NCBI RefSeq assembly: GCF_010015445.1
Contig: NC_053115.1
Coordinates: 18,458,005-18,522,004, forward strand
From: Perca fluviatilis
Lineage: Eukaryota; Chordata; Actinopteri; Perciformes; Percidae
Reading direction: 5' to 3'
Length of the DNA: 64,000 nucleotides
Shown here: piece by piece, positions 1-10,411 of the stretch
How the letters are laid out: every line of letters begins with the position of its first letter
Numbering within the stretch: the first letter of the stretch is position 1
Notes under the pieces: generated by a model
Seen by the model: only the letters and a program-made list of their open reading frames with translations
Told to the model about the DNA's origin: nothing
Database searches by the model: none
Program-made: the position numbers and the translations under genes

Positions 1-379
1 CAAACGAGGGACAGGTGATACAACAGGTGAAACACATTAGGGGTAGGGTTGGGTAGCCTACCGAAACCCGGTTCCACTATGGTACCGGTTCCTACGCAAA
101 CGGTAGTATTCGGACCGGATTAGAACGCGAATTTCGGTTCCTCATTTCGGTTCCGACTGAAATATTTTCCCTCTGTCGCTCCGGACAGCGGCAGCCTCTT
201 TTTTTCGTACTCCCTTTTCTGCCGAGTGGCGCACGTGCCCGCTCGCGGTGTGAAGCGCGTGTCCGCGCTATTCCCCCGACATGCACTCTACTATCACAGC
301 TGATAGACGGCTTTTTGTACACGCTCTGAAACGGATGTAAAAATATCACACTTTCTCTGTAGTCTACCGTTAGCTAGCG

Positions 380-1321
380 CAGTGTTCGAACTATACCGTG
401 GCCTTCGGGGGAGCCCACTTTTTTTCCACGCGGGGCTCGTGCGCTTGCAACTTACAATGACTTACAAAGATACATAACAGCTACAAGTGTATGCACTATA
501 CAGGATTTACCCTATCATACATTATCGACAGGAATAGATAGGGCAAACAGCCACCCACAAATATATAAACAATGAGAAGAACACCAGAATTCCTCCGTTC
601 AATTAGACCATAGCGACGCACCCCAAGCTCCCATCCTTAACAAACAGCCATGTATATCGGCTCTTCCAGGCTCTCCACTGCTGGCTGTTCCAATTTAACG
701 GGAGAGAGGAGCGAGAGGGGTTAGGATCAACTTCAGCCAGAGAGGACATTATTTCTTCAGCTTCTTCTTGCGTTGTCACCCTGGTGGGAGGTGTGCTAAC
801 AGGGCTTGCAGCAGGTGAATTAGTCGTGCTATTAATGTCATCGCTACACAGTTTCTTAGTAAAACCAAAATTAATTAAACTGCCTTGTTTTCTTTTTGCC
901 ATGGCTATATGATGCTTACTGCAGAATGGATTTCAAGGACTTTGCGCACCGATTAATGGCCTCCAATGTTTATATTTTTTCTACGAATCTTTGAGTTAAC
1001 ATGTAGCCTACTAAACATGAGTTGGATTTGCACCGCAGCGCCGCCACGCCTTGATGCTCATAACAAGAATAACATGTATAGTTTTCTTTATTGAAGTGAA
1101 TTGGGTTTAAATCACCATCACGCATGAATTATATTTTTGCAGTTTTACACATTATAATTCACGATGATCACATTACACAAAACTGAAATTGCACGTCAAA
1201 ATGACACATTGTCAATATTTTTAGAGACCCCCCAAAATTTCACAAATCACGTTTTCAGGGGAGCCCATGTCTTATTAAGGGGAGCCGAGCTCCCCCTAGC
1301 TCCCCCGTAGTTCGCACCCTG
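380..1321 (-). mobile_element. hAT DNA transposon nested inside the 44-2003 hAT
   Basis: The left end reads CAGTGTTCGAACTA at 380; the right end, on the minus strand, reads CAGGGTGCGAACTA from 1321. A perfect 8-bp target-site duplication AGCTAGCG flanks it (372-379 and 1322-1329). It carries a short ORF (902-603, minus) resembling the N-terminus of a hAT transposase but is otherwise non-coding, so this is a non-autonomous, internally deleted copy. Confidence 0.9.
603..902 (-). pseudogene. Truncated hAT transposase N-terminus (99 codons)
   Basis: A 99-codon ORF begins MAKRKQGSLINFGFTKKLCS and ends near WLFVKDGSLGC. A basic MxKRKQ start, a Ser/Thr/Pro-rich linker and a W...YxWLxxKDGxLGC motif are typical of the N-terminal TTF/BED-like zinc-finger region of hAT transposases and their ZMYM-like relatives in fish. 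The ORF lies inside the 380-1321 element in the orientation its TIRs predict. The catalytic RNase-H fold and the dimerisation domain are absent, so it cannot be a working transposase. Family call inferred from motifs. Confidence 0.55.
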
Positions 1322-1539
1322 AGCTAGCGTATATGTAGGCTACTTTTAAAATGGCATATTTTCCCTCTGGGCTCACCAAAACGGACGTAAAAGTATATTA
1401 ATAATTCACTGACTGCACGTGATCGCTAGTAAACATATTACACTTACTCTGCTAGTCTATCGTTCATGACAAGACCCTGTAGCCTGGTGGTGGGGGAGGC
1501 GAGACAGCCTCCCCAAATTGTCTGCCCTTTCAAACTCAT

Positions 1540-1676
1540 ACCTGGGTGTACAGACCTCTTGGACACCGTCTGAGAGAGTTTTCTCCTATGCAGTAGACCT
1601 ACATGCCATAAGTCAGGAGAGGTGTAGTATCTTGTCAGAGAAGGCAAATATGGTCATTTTTCTGCAAAAGAACTGC
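1540..1676 (+). pseudogene. hAT transposase C-terminal dimerisation-domain remnant
   Basis: Plus-strand translation gives PSERVFSYAVDL, then ISQERCSILSEKANMVIFLQ and a stop. This matches the hAT dimerisation signature (PSERVFSxAGxxxSxxRxxLxxxxxxxxxFLxxN). It is the last coding piece of the 44-2003 element; the upstream transposase has decayed or been deleted. Confidence 0.75.
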
Positions 1677-2422
1677 TAAAGTTTGAAGCTGGTTGGCATA
1701 CCAACTCAACAACATTTATTTTGTTGTTACTTGTTAATAGTGTAACTGTTATTTGTTAAATTATTGTAGTTGTGTGTTAGGTGACTTAGGTTTTCCTATT
1801 ATATATTTAAGTACTTTAAAACGTTAATATATTGTTAAATTTAAATAATTTTCAATAAAAAAAAAACTCCATAAAAAGCCTTTCTTTTATGCCATTTTTA
1901 AGTTTTTCAAGAATCTGTTTAGGAATCGTTTAGGAATCGGAATCGTTTTAAAAGTACCGGTTCGGCATCGGAATCGTAAAAATCCAAACGGTACCCAACC
2001 CTAATTAGGGGAAACAGGGTAATCAAAAAAGGCGGGAAAACACAGGAAGTAAAACAAGACACGACAAGACAGAAAACTAGACTATCAAAATAAAACAGGA
2101 AACAGAACATAATAACCACCGAACAGGAATACACAGTACAAACAGAGATACACACTTAAAACAGGACAAACTGAAACATACAATGAACAGGGGAATAGAA
2201 AAACAGAAATATACATAACCGAGAACAGAAATATACACAACCGGAATATACAAAACAGGATACATACAGAATTCTATAAACAGGCAACAGAAATGGAACA
2301 AAATACAAAGCAAAATACTGAGACCAAAGTACTGAAACCATAACAGTACCCCCTCCACAAGGGGCGGATACCAGACGACTCAAAACAAAACAGAAAACAA
2401 CCAAGGGAGGGCGAGAGAGTCT

Positions 2423-3560
2423 GTGGGGGGAAAAAAAGTCACTGGGGCACAGGGAACAGAGAGCCCTGGGTTAAAGGGAACAGAGAGCCCAGGGGCACAG
2501 GGAACAGAGCACTGGGGGCACAGGGAACAGAGCACTGGGGGCACAGGGAACAGAGCACTGGGGGTGACAGAGGGCCGGAGAGACCTGGGGGAGAACAAAG
2601 GGCCACTGAACTGGACAGACTTGGACGGGACCGACTCAGACAAAACAGACAGACTGTGACGAAACAGACTGGGACAAAACAGACTTGGACAGGACAGACT
2701 CAGACAGGGCAGGCTCAGACACAGACGGGACAGACTTAGACTTAGGGGCAGGGAAAGTAATAGGGACACATATAGTGAAGGGGTCAGAGACGGGCACGGT
2801 GACCGAAAGGAAGCCGGGCACGGTGACAGGGACAAGGATGGGCACGGTGACCGGGACGGAGACGGGCAAGGTGACCAGGATGGTGACTCAGGGGGGGTCT
2901 CAGAGGCAATCTCTGGGGCGCCAGAGACCGGCAAAGTCCCAGGGGCGGTCCCAGGTGCAGTCCCAGGGGCGACGGAGACCGGCAAAGTCCCAAGGGCGGT
3001 CCCAGGGGCGCCAGAGACCAGCAAAGTCTCAGGGGCGGTCTCAGGGGGGGAGCTAGCCAGCCGGGGATCAGTAGGGCTGCTTGCCAGCCGGGGATCTGGA
3101 GGGCTGCTAGTCAGCCAGGGATCTGGGGCGCTGGACAATGTGGGGACTCTAGGAAACGCGGGGACTCTAGAAGGCTCAGGGACACTAGAGAGCTCGGGGA
3201 CACTAGGGACACTAGAGAGCTCGGGGACACTAGGGACACTAGAGAGCTCGGGGACACCAGGGACACTAGAGAGCTTGGGGACACCAGGGACACTAGAGGA
3301 CTCGGGGACACTAGAGGGCTCAGGGACACTAGGGACACTAGAGGGCTCGGGGACACTAGGGACACTAGTAGGGACACTCGGGGACACTAGGAACACTAGA
3401 GGACTCGGGGACACTAGAGGACTCAGGGACTCTAGGGAGGCTGCTAGCTAGCCTGAATTCAGGGGGACCGCTAGCTAGCTGGGACTCAGGGTGGTTGCTA
3501 GCTGGCCCAGGGTCAGGAGGGTTGCAGGAGGGACAGGAGGGACAGGATCGACGTAGGGGA
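2423..3560. repeat. Compound minisatellite cascade with long open frames
   Basis: At least six adjoining GC-rich tandem families follow one another: 2440-2570 (about 24 bp, cacagggaacagagcactgg), 2620-2760 (gacagactcagacaaaacag type), 2780-2890 (gggcacggtgaccggga type), 2890-3050 (gccagagaccggcaaagtcc with ggggcggtcc), 3055-3125 (agccggggatc type) and 3130-3440 (ggggacactagagagct, about 21-27 bp with higher-order variation). On the minus strand one frame stays open for 344 codons (3414-2380) and encodes serine/valine/proline repeats (SSVPSVPE). It lies in the position of a gag tail in the surrounding LTR remnant, so it is not treated as a host gene. Confidence 0.85.
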
Positions 3561-3894
3561 GGCCACACTCCCTGGCAGTCGCCTGCCAGCGAACCTCCAT
3601 TAGGTGTCTGGCCAAACTAGGGTTCTTTTGGTGCAACCCCCGAAACATGCCCAGCAACTTCCACCCATCAGAGTCCAAAGGGTGAAAAAATGTCTCAAAG
3701 TGACTCACCGCTGGGTCCATGCTGGTCAGATCGTTCTGTTGTGCATTATTCACCTGTTGCTTTTTGTTTTTCCCTGCGTAACTTTGAGTGTTTTCCAGTC
3801 TTTGTACTTCCGCTTTCTTTTGGATTAAAACCTCATGTTCAAACCATCTCCTGCCTGCCTCAACCTGCGTTTGGGTATCTCCACTCCACCACAA
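3475..3894 (-). pseudogene. Gag-like ORF of the gypsy-like remnant
   Basis: A 139-codon ORF; the likely original start is the internal MDPAVSHFETFF (ATG near 3720), preceded by a short AC-rich leader. Downstream it reads HPLDSDGWKLLGMFRGLHQK and DPVPPVPPATLLTLGQLA, and a second frame continues into the minisatellite. No zinc knuckle, protease or polymerase motif remains. The gag assignment is inferred from its position after a leader and before the polypurine tract, and from its proline-rich tail; an unrelated transposon protein is possible. Confidence 0.4.
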
Positions 3895-4080
3895 AAGGTT
3901 AATTTCTTACACTGCATAACTTTTACTCTTGTATTTCATACCTGTCTTATTCTATTTTAGCTGTTTTTATATTCTCTTTAAATAGTTTTAACTGCTCTTT
4001 AATGTTTTATGTAAAGCATTTTAAATCGCCTTATTGCTGAACTGTGCTATATAAATAAAGCTGCCTTGCCTTGCCTCTTA
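3895..4080 (+). mobile_element. 3' tail of a non-LTR retrotransposon
   Basis: The sequence ends in tgctatataaataaagctgc followed by short ccttg repeats. This matches the 3' UTR shape common in fish LINE elements: a stem-like segment, AATAAA, then a short tandem tail. No coding region is left. Exact clade not determined. Confidence 0.5.
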
Positions 4081-4123
4081 GTTCAGAGTTGGCTGGGGTA
4101 GGGTGGCTCACACTTTAGGCTTA

Positions 4124-4168
<45 letters not shown>
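4124..4168. repeat. (AAT)n microsatellite
   Basis: About 15 uninterrupted AAT/ATA units. Confidence 0.95.
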
Positions 4169-4254
4169 GGCTTAGTCTTTATTTCTGTGAATTTTTCTAA
4201 CTTGCATTGGACTAATCTAAGAGCAAAACTGGCCTAACTCAAAAACATCTTTGT

Positions 4255-4460
4255 GAAACCGGACCCTGACTTCCACCCTATCAAACACTTCTGGTAAAAA
4301 TTAAGACGTGAGCCAAGTCTTATTTCCAAACTTCATTGCCTGACCTAACTAACACTGTACTAACAATGCAGCAGAATCCAAAATCTGGTGGAAAGCCTTC
4401 CCAGAAGAAAAGTGGAGGCTGTTGTGGAGGCATGGGGGCCTATACTTTTGGTACTTCTGT
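4255..4460 (+). pseudogene. Tc1/mariner transposase C-terminal relic
   Basis: Plus-strand translation starts with PDFHPIKHFW, a mutated form of the Tc1 PDLNPIEHxW block around the last catalytic acidic residue. After a stop it continues with QNLVESLPRRKVEAVVEAWG, matching the Tc1 C-terminal (V)xSMPRRxxAVIxAxG. Several stops and a changed catalytic region show it is dead. The element ends are not recognisable. Confidence 0.65.
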
Positions 4461-4929
4461 GTATATTGTATTTCATTGTAACTACCGGGCTTTGCTGACA
4501 AGACAATTGTTGTCTTTGTTTGACTTTGCCCAAACTTTGAACTTTTGAAGTGTTAATAATAATGTTTCCCTCTGTCCTTTATCTTGTATACTATTGTAAT
4601 GATCACTCCCTCCTCCTTATTTTTTGTCAGTTTGAGGTGAAAAGTGAGTGATTGGGAAAGTTGTAAAAAAATGCATTCGGTGTTCTGTGAATTGTCAACA
4701 TATAGTACCATGTATTAACAGTGGCTGCTTGTTAATAGAGGGCGCTAAGGTGCTGCCCCCATCAAATTCCAAAAATATAAATGTATACAAAAATGATATA
4801 AAATGAAAAAATAAAATAAAATAGTTTACTCGTATGATGTGCCAGCTGGTAGTAAGTGCCTCAGCATTTAATAAAAACTAGCTTTAATCGGTTAATTATT
4901 TTCTATGTTTCAATATGTTTCATGCAGTT

Positions 4930-5450
4930 TCATTAGCCTGGCTCCGCCCTCCTACGTACTTACGCTCAATTTTCATTTCTCTTCAGTACTGCATCTGGGT
5001 TCGCGGTATAGTCTTGGGTTTTCTCCAGCCAAATTTTTGGCGATCCAATCAGCGAACAGAGGGAGTGGCTGAGAATGATGAGGTTGAGGCATTGACATAT
5101 ATAAAATGGACCAACAGATCCCATTGCTCTGGACGGAGACCAGTGAAGGATATTAGAAGCACTTTTCCGGTGATGGCTGAGCATTACTGCGCAGCCTCCA
5201 ACTGAGCTCGAAGACGTAGATGTGACGTGAGCAACCTGTCTGAAAGTTGTAAGTCTTCTCGTAGCTGTGCCAAGAGAAATCTCAATCATTAAGAAACTTG
5301 CAGAGACGGAGAGCGTAGGTATATGTAAGGCGATAACATAGCCACAGGCTAATTATTGCTAACTAAAATGCTAGTCAACATTAGTAATTAAACTTAAACC
5401 GCTAATGTGAGTCGAAACTGCCTGCGAGTTTCTCCTGTACTGTATGGTAA
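4930..5450 (+). mobile_element. Copy 1 of an unclassified DNA-transposon family (family X), truncated
   Basis: This block is nearly identical over about 350 bp to 6350-6720 and, in reverse complement, to 34215-34565. Shared segments include ggacggagaccagtgaagg, agctgtgccaagagaaatct and gcacaggctaattattgct types. It is cut at about 5452 by another repeat. Translation reads AEHYCAASN, which could be the start of a THAP-type zinc finger of a P-element-like transposase, but too little remains to be sure. Confidence 0.6.
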
Positions 5451-5451
5451 T

Positions 5452-5640
5452 CAGAGGTGGAAAAGTACTAAAATATTGTACTTAGTAAAAGTACCAATAC
5501 TTTGATTAAATATTACTTAAGTACAGGTAAAAATACCTATCTGAATAATTACTCAAGTAAATGTAATAAGTAGTTCATTTAAAATGTACTTTAAGTAAAA
5601 GTTACTTAGTTACATTTAAATGTATACACATGTAATAACA
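5452..5640. repeat. ACTTAAGTAAAAGTA-type dispersed repeat
   Basis: Begins cagaggtggaaaagtact and is built of degenerate acttaagtaaaagta units. This is a well-known teleost DNA-transposon end sequence. Related blocks are at 51660-51840 and 61467-61640. It interrupts family-X copy 1. Confidence 0.6.
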
Positions 5641-6059
5641 TAACACATGTCACACATGACATTTAAGACCCTTAGAAAGGTATAATGTGCAATTTTAGTT
5701 CGGACCATCCCATAAAATGTTTTCAAACAATCAATTGAAAGTGAAAGTACCATACATTGTTATTTCTGAAGGCCATCCTTCTTTTCTTCACAAACAACAG
5801 TTATAATGCAAATCAAGGCCAAATCACGTGTTTTGACTCCATAAATGGGTTAGACCCATAGACTGTTAATTATATTAATATAAACAGACCCTAATGTTCA
5901 CAGCCCAGACTAGCAGCTATCTTCTACACCTAAGTAGCCCATATGAGCTAATTAGATGCATGTGAATTCATTTAGCCGGTCTCCTACATACGTTGTCCTG
6001 GCAGGAGTGGTCAATTCATTTTCCCAAGGGGCCACATGATAAACAGGGACTGTTGTGGA

Positions 6060-6345
6060 GGGTCGGACCTATAGGATGAACTTAATTCTGCTCAATATTA
6101 ATTTTATGTCAGGCGGCACATTCTCAAACATCTCTTTTTTTTCCTCTGGACATATTAGCGCAGCAGAGTCCACCAAATACTCTTTAATAAACTCCCCTTC
6201 AAAAAATGGCTTACTGTTTTGGCGATTTTGTAGTTTGTCACAAAGCTGGTCTTGGGCTGCATACCTGGATGCATTGTTGCTTTTGCAGCATAACTAGCAG
6301 AGCTTCAGATGTCAGTGCGCACTCTGCATCAGTCAAGTCATTTTT
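6060..6345 (-). pseudogene. hAT transposase fragment (GTF2IRD2/ZBED-like group)
   Basis: Minus-strand reading gives TNYKIAKTVSHF in one frame and SKPFFEGEFIKEYLVDSAAL then ICPEEKKEMFENV in another. These correspond to the hAT segment AYxIAKxxKPFxxGEFIKxC LV..A..ICPEKKxxFExV found in GTF2IRD2-type transposases. One frameshift and loss of the rest mark it as a relic. The flanking 5990-6060 sequence (ggggccacatgataaacagg) is probably from the same element. Confidence 0.6.
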
Positions 6346-6349
6346 GAGG

Positions 6350-7010
6350 GTATGATATATAATGGACCAATAGACCCCGTTGCTCTGGACGGAGACCAGT
6401 GAAGGCTATTAGAAGCACTTTTCCGGTGATCTCTTGCTTTACTGCGCAGCCTCCAACTGAGAGAGACAACGTAAATGTGATGTGAGCAACGTGTCTGAAA
6501 GTGTGAAGTCTTCTGGTAGCTGTGCCAAGAGAAATCTCAATCATTCCCAATCTTACAGAGACAGAGAGCGTAGGTATATGTAAGGAGATAACATAGGCAC
6601 AGGCTAATTATTGCTAACTAACATGCTAGTTAACATTAGTAATTAAACCTAAACAGCTAATGTAAGTCGAAACTGCTTGCGAGCTTTTCCTGTACTATAC
6701 GGTAATTCCTCTACTGTGCGACAGTAAGTCACTTGGTTATGACACAATCGTTAGCCTATTTTTACAAAAATGTCTGCTACGGAGCCATAACGTGAGGTAC
6801 AAGGTAATGGAGCCTTTTATACATTGTCGTGTTTCTTTAGAATTAAACAATGGACAAATAGAGTCTTTAAACGCTTCAGATGTAAAGTTATTCGCAGTCA
6901 AGTGACGTAAAAAAAAAAATGGGGGTCAGCTAACAGGAGGTGATACCTTTGTAGCAACAAAATGGCGCCATCGGAGGTTCGAGTTCTGAAGCGAAGCTTA
7001 CCCCCTTGGT
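6350..7010 (+). mobile_element. Copy 2 of family X DNA transposon, truncated at right
   Basis: It is the inverted counterpart of 29040-29322 plus 34215-34565. It preserves the intact sequence ctgtactatacggtaattcc at about 6700, the unoccupied version of the site where the LTR element inserted in the 28757-34935 copy. Homology stops at about 7010 where a long-TIR MITE begins. Confidence 0.75.
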
Positions 7011-7575
7011 CAGTACACGATCCGTTCTGCACATGCACGATCCGTTCTGCACATGCGCAAAATGTTCGCGCATGCACTGTTGTACGAGGATTTACGACAC
7101 TGCACAATCTGTTCCACGCTTCCAGTCGACAGCCAAGTTAACGTTAGTTTAGCTAACAGCTATATAGGCTAACCGCTAGCTGAGACAGCATGTAATAACT
7201 TTAAAAGACCCTCAAAATAAAACTTGAAAATAAACGTATATAACAGCTGTTACGTCAGTTCTACTTTACTTGTGCTCATTTAAAATACAATCACTCAATA
7301 TTTGTCTTTATTGTTATTACTGTAAAGTCTTAATTTAGCTGTAGCCTGGTTTTCCCATTAAGTTTGACTTAACGTTATTTTAGACTGAATCTAGCTGTCA
7401 GCTAGCGGTTAGCCGAATTAGCTGTTAGCTAAACTAACGTTAGCTTCCTGGTGGAGGCTAGCCATAGGCTAGCGTGGAACAGATCGTGCAGGTCGTATCT
7501 CTGTAAAACAGTATTATCTTGCGCATGTGCAGAACGGATCGTGCAGGCAGAACGGATCGTGTACCGACAACATCC
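7011..7575. mobile_element. MITE-like element with about 170-bp inverted repeats
   Basis: The arm at 7011-7180 and the reverse complement of 7385-7575 share gtacacgatccgttctgc, two GATCCGTTCTGC units, the acatgcgcaa block, ctgttccacgc, and taacgttagtttagctaaca. A non-coding centre of about 200 bp separates the arms. No protein is encoded, so it is non-autonomous. A target-site duplication could not be fixed. Confidence 0.8.
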
Positions 7576-7689
7576 ATGGGTCCGACGGTGTGACATATTG
7601 CAGTTCTTCTTCTACTTATTTTTAATTGCGACTTGCAACCAGAGAAGAAGAAGCTGCATACGTTCGCGCAAAATAAAGAATGCTGGTGT

Positions 7690-8910
7690 AGATAATAGAC
7701 TGTGTGACATTTTGTGGAGCTGACAAAAACATGCAGGAAAGATTTTTTGAGTTCATCCCTCTGCAGTCAGCTACAGCTGAGTCCATTGCTACTGCACTAT
7801 CAATACTGTTTTTGAGCACAGAGATACGGTGGCAAACGCCCTGCAACTTCAGAAAACACATGCAAATAGACAAAACACAAGCAAATTAAGAAAACAACTT
7901 CATTAATTTGACAACACGTGCAGCATTCAGCAAATGCGCTGCAATACACACAACACAACAAAATACACAAACACGCTGCGAAAATTATTTGCTTTCTCTC
8001 ATTTTTAACTCTCGTTTGCCAATATTATAATAAATTATCTTTATCCATTGCAGAAACTCTCTCCATTCCATTGGTGAACAAAGCAGTGGTTCTCGGCCAA
8101 CAAAGAGGCGCCTGGCGCTCAGTCCAGAAGACCGTGAAAGGATTGCAGCAAGTGAGTTTGTTATAGAAATCAGTCAAAATACCATTTTACATTATTGTTG
8201 TGCTGCCACATATCATATTCTATAGACTCAAGAAAACATTTTTTGTTTGGTATAAATCCTTACAAAAATCATAATTTTAATATTATACAACAGCATCCTG
8301 AAAAGAATAAACTGGCAAAATAAAAATAAATGATCAAATGAAATATGAAGTCATAAACTACCCACCAAATCTACACACCAAAAACTACTGTGTCTTGTAT
8401 GGGACAAAATGGCACGGCAACGTCTAGCTCACCCAGTAAGAGCAGTCCTGCAGCGGCGCAGGGTTCAAATCTGACCTGCTGCCCTTTGCTGCGTGTCATC
8501 CCCCATCCCCCATCTCTCTCCCCCTTTCTATCCACTTTCTAAATAAAGGGAAAAGCCCCAAAAATGTATCTTTAAAAAAAAAAGAAAAAAAACTCAAATG
8601 GCTCTATTTTTCTTTTGAAATGTCATTGCAACAGTGACAACTAGTGGCCTACTCCAGGCTCCTACCTTACATTTACATATACATATACATACATGCATAT
8701 ATATATATATATATTATTATTATTTTTTTTTATTTCTATATGTTGTCTGTGACAACAGGGAGTGTTTCTCCTTCACAGACCACCTTGTCTGTGCCACCTT
8801 GTTGCAGGGGGACAGGTTTAAGGAGTACAAGTATACCTTTCCTGAAGATGCATTGAGCAGCACCATGAAAGCGTACCCGCGTATTCCAGCTGTTTATGGA
8901 GAATAATCTC
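7690..8910 (+). pseudogene. Scattered hAT-like transposase relics, plus strand
   Basis: Three open pieces look like parts of one transposase: NMQERFFEFIPLQSATAESI (about 7725-7790), SGSRPTKRRLALSPEDRERI (about 8080-8150) and FTDHLVCATLLQGDRFKEY with FPEDALSSTMKAYP (about 8770-8880). Blocks of the form QERFxxF, HLxxATLLxGDxFxxY and FPxxxLxxTVKAYP occur in TTF/ZMYM-type hAT proteins of fish. A splice-like ttgcag (before 8058) and cag (before 8758) may be real former introns. A SINE at 8410-8590 interrupts them. Assignment by motif only. Confidence 0.45.
8410..8590 (+). mobile_element. tRNA-derived SINE
   Basis: A tRNA-like head has box A TAGCTCACCCAGTAAGAG (from 8424) and box B GGGTTCAAATC (8461-8471). 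It is followed by the fish SINE body (gccctttgctgcgtgtcat, tctctctccccctttct), an AATAAA and an A-rich tail. Box spacing and the lack of a cloverleaf rule out a tRNA gene. Confidence 0.85.
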
Positions 8911-10411
8911 GAACAAGTCTTTTCCGAAACTGTGACTCCTAAAAGTTGTCATTACCACACCCATGACTCAGCTAAAGCTGAGAGGTGCTTTTTAACCTTG
9001 AAAAGAATAAAAAGGCCAAAAGGAAAGGAGAGCAACATTTATGTTCAAGTAGTTAATATGCTTTTTGGTAGTGGGTGGGAGGATATATACTTAAAAAAAA
9101 CTCAGTCAGAGTCACTATCTTCTTATGTTTGTAACTTGAATCTTCTATCATATTGTCTTGCTCTTTTTAAATACAAAATACATAGTTGTTTAAATAAAGT
9201 AGTGCTGGTTGTTTTGCCCAGTTTCAAAGTACTGCTTTATATTTATTTGCCCCCATCTCACCAAAAAAAAAGCACCCCCCCAAAAAAATTATTATCACCA
9301 GCTGCCACTGTGTATTAAGTTTCCAGAATTATATGCCAGAAAAAAACTAGTTGCAGATAAATATAAAAATAATGTAAAAGGTTTCCATAAGAGACCAAGT
9401 GTGTTTTGGTGTATGCTTATTGCACAGATATTGTGTGCTGTCATAGAGACGGTGGTTCCCCAAACAAAGGAAACTCTGACGCACAGATGGTTTAGCTTAA
9501 GTGGTAAATATGATAGTTAGGGTCACAGTGGCCCTGAGCAATAACAAATGAGGATGAGACAATACAGTGCTCCCCCCGCGGCGGGTGTTGGGTGAAGATA
9601 GCAGTCCCGGTGCGGAAGAAGAAGAGGTGGCCCAAGAAAGAAAATATAAGAGATGAGGGGAAGAATATATCGGGGCTCACGAGGTCTGACAGTCTAGAAA
9701 TACGTGGACCGGCTCCGGATTTTTGTCTATTGCTAGGGAAACTGAGTCTCTGCGTGCCTTGTCATCCCACAGATCTGTGTATTGAAACTCCGATGCTTGA
9801 CTGGTTAAACAAATGTAGTTGACTTTATCTTATCATCTTATTTGGTTCTTGCCTAGGATCAGTGTAATTCCAATTTAATTAATGCGCAGGGATATATAGG
9901 TCTTTTATTGGAGTCAGACACATTGTCCCACAAGAAGGGACACATAGGAGGTAAATCCCCAACAGTGGCTATATGTTTCTCTTCCTTCCTCTCTGTATCA
10001 CCTCACGGTAGGCAATATCTTGAAATACACACGTTTTGTGACCCTATCCCTCCAAACAGAGGCCAGCCTGTTTGCCCAAATGAAATTCTCAGGAACCTCT
10101 TTATAATTCATGTTTTTAAAATCCTCACTTCATTCACTATCTCTTCCTCCTCACTCCCAACACTCGCACCACCTATTACCTACTACATATATGATGGAGT
10201 GATGAAATTTGAGGACAGAAGAAGACTGATGGTAAACTCAAAACTCTTGAATTTGTTCCTAGCCAAAGAAGTTTGCCAAAACTGCTTACATTTTCCTTTG
10301 TTCATTGGCATTCTCACAGAAAAGACTCACTTTGCCATCTACATTATGCACAGTACACTAAACAACATATTTTTTTCTATTGACAGGAATTAAAGAAACC
10401 ATTTAACTCAC
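8911..10411. other. AT-rich noncoding region downstream of the last recognised SLC6 exon
   Basis: No exon with SLC6 TM11-12 or C-terminal features was found on the minus strand here. The region holds A/T-rich sequence, short ORFs without motifs, and a GC-rich patch at 9575-9600. The missing 3' exons of the transporter would be expected at or left of this region. Confidence 0.5.

Larger units (their letters stand above)
44..2003 (+). mobile_element. hAT DNA transposon (outer of two nested copies)
   Basis: The ends are inverted repeats TAGGGTTGGGTA at 44 and TACCCAACCCTA ending at 2003. They are flanked by a perfect 8-bp target-site duplication ATTAGGGG at 36-43 and 2004-2011, the hAT hallmark. 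A degenerate transposase C-terminus lies at 1540-1676 on the plus strand. The copy is itself interrupted by another hAT (380-1321). Removing it would rejoin the LTR-like sequence on each side. Confidence 0.9.
1..3900 (-). mobile_element. Gypsy-like LTR retrotransposon remnant, minus strand, broken by nested hAT elements
   Basis: Read on the minus strand, a gag-like ORF (3894-3475) is followed by a proline-rich minisatellite ORF, then at about 2352 a purine tract (GGAGGGGG) directly before TACTGTTATGG, the usual form of a gypsy polypurine tract and 3' LTR start in fish. LTR-like T-rich sequence continues from about 2345 to 2004, is interrupted by the hAT at 44-2003, and resumes at 43-1, leaving the window. 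No reverse transcriptase or integrase is visible. The 5' LTR and primer-binding site could not be placed with confidence, so the right border is approximate. Class is inferred from the tract and the gag-like ORF. Confidence 0.5.

Noticed and set aside
2380..3414. 344-codon minus-strand proline-rich ORF as a host protein gene
   Set aside because: It is created by a GC-rich minisatellite within an LTR remnant, has other long overlapping frames on both strands, and has no splice signals or domains.
8424..8471. tRNA gene suggested by A and B boxes
   Set aside because: Box spacing is wrong, no cloverleaf forms, and a SINE body and A-tail follow. The same applies to 60845-60917.
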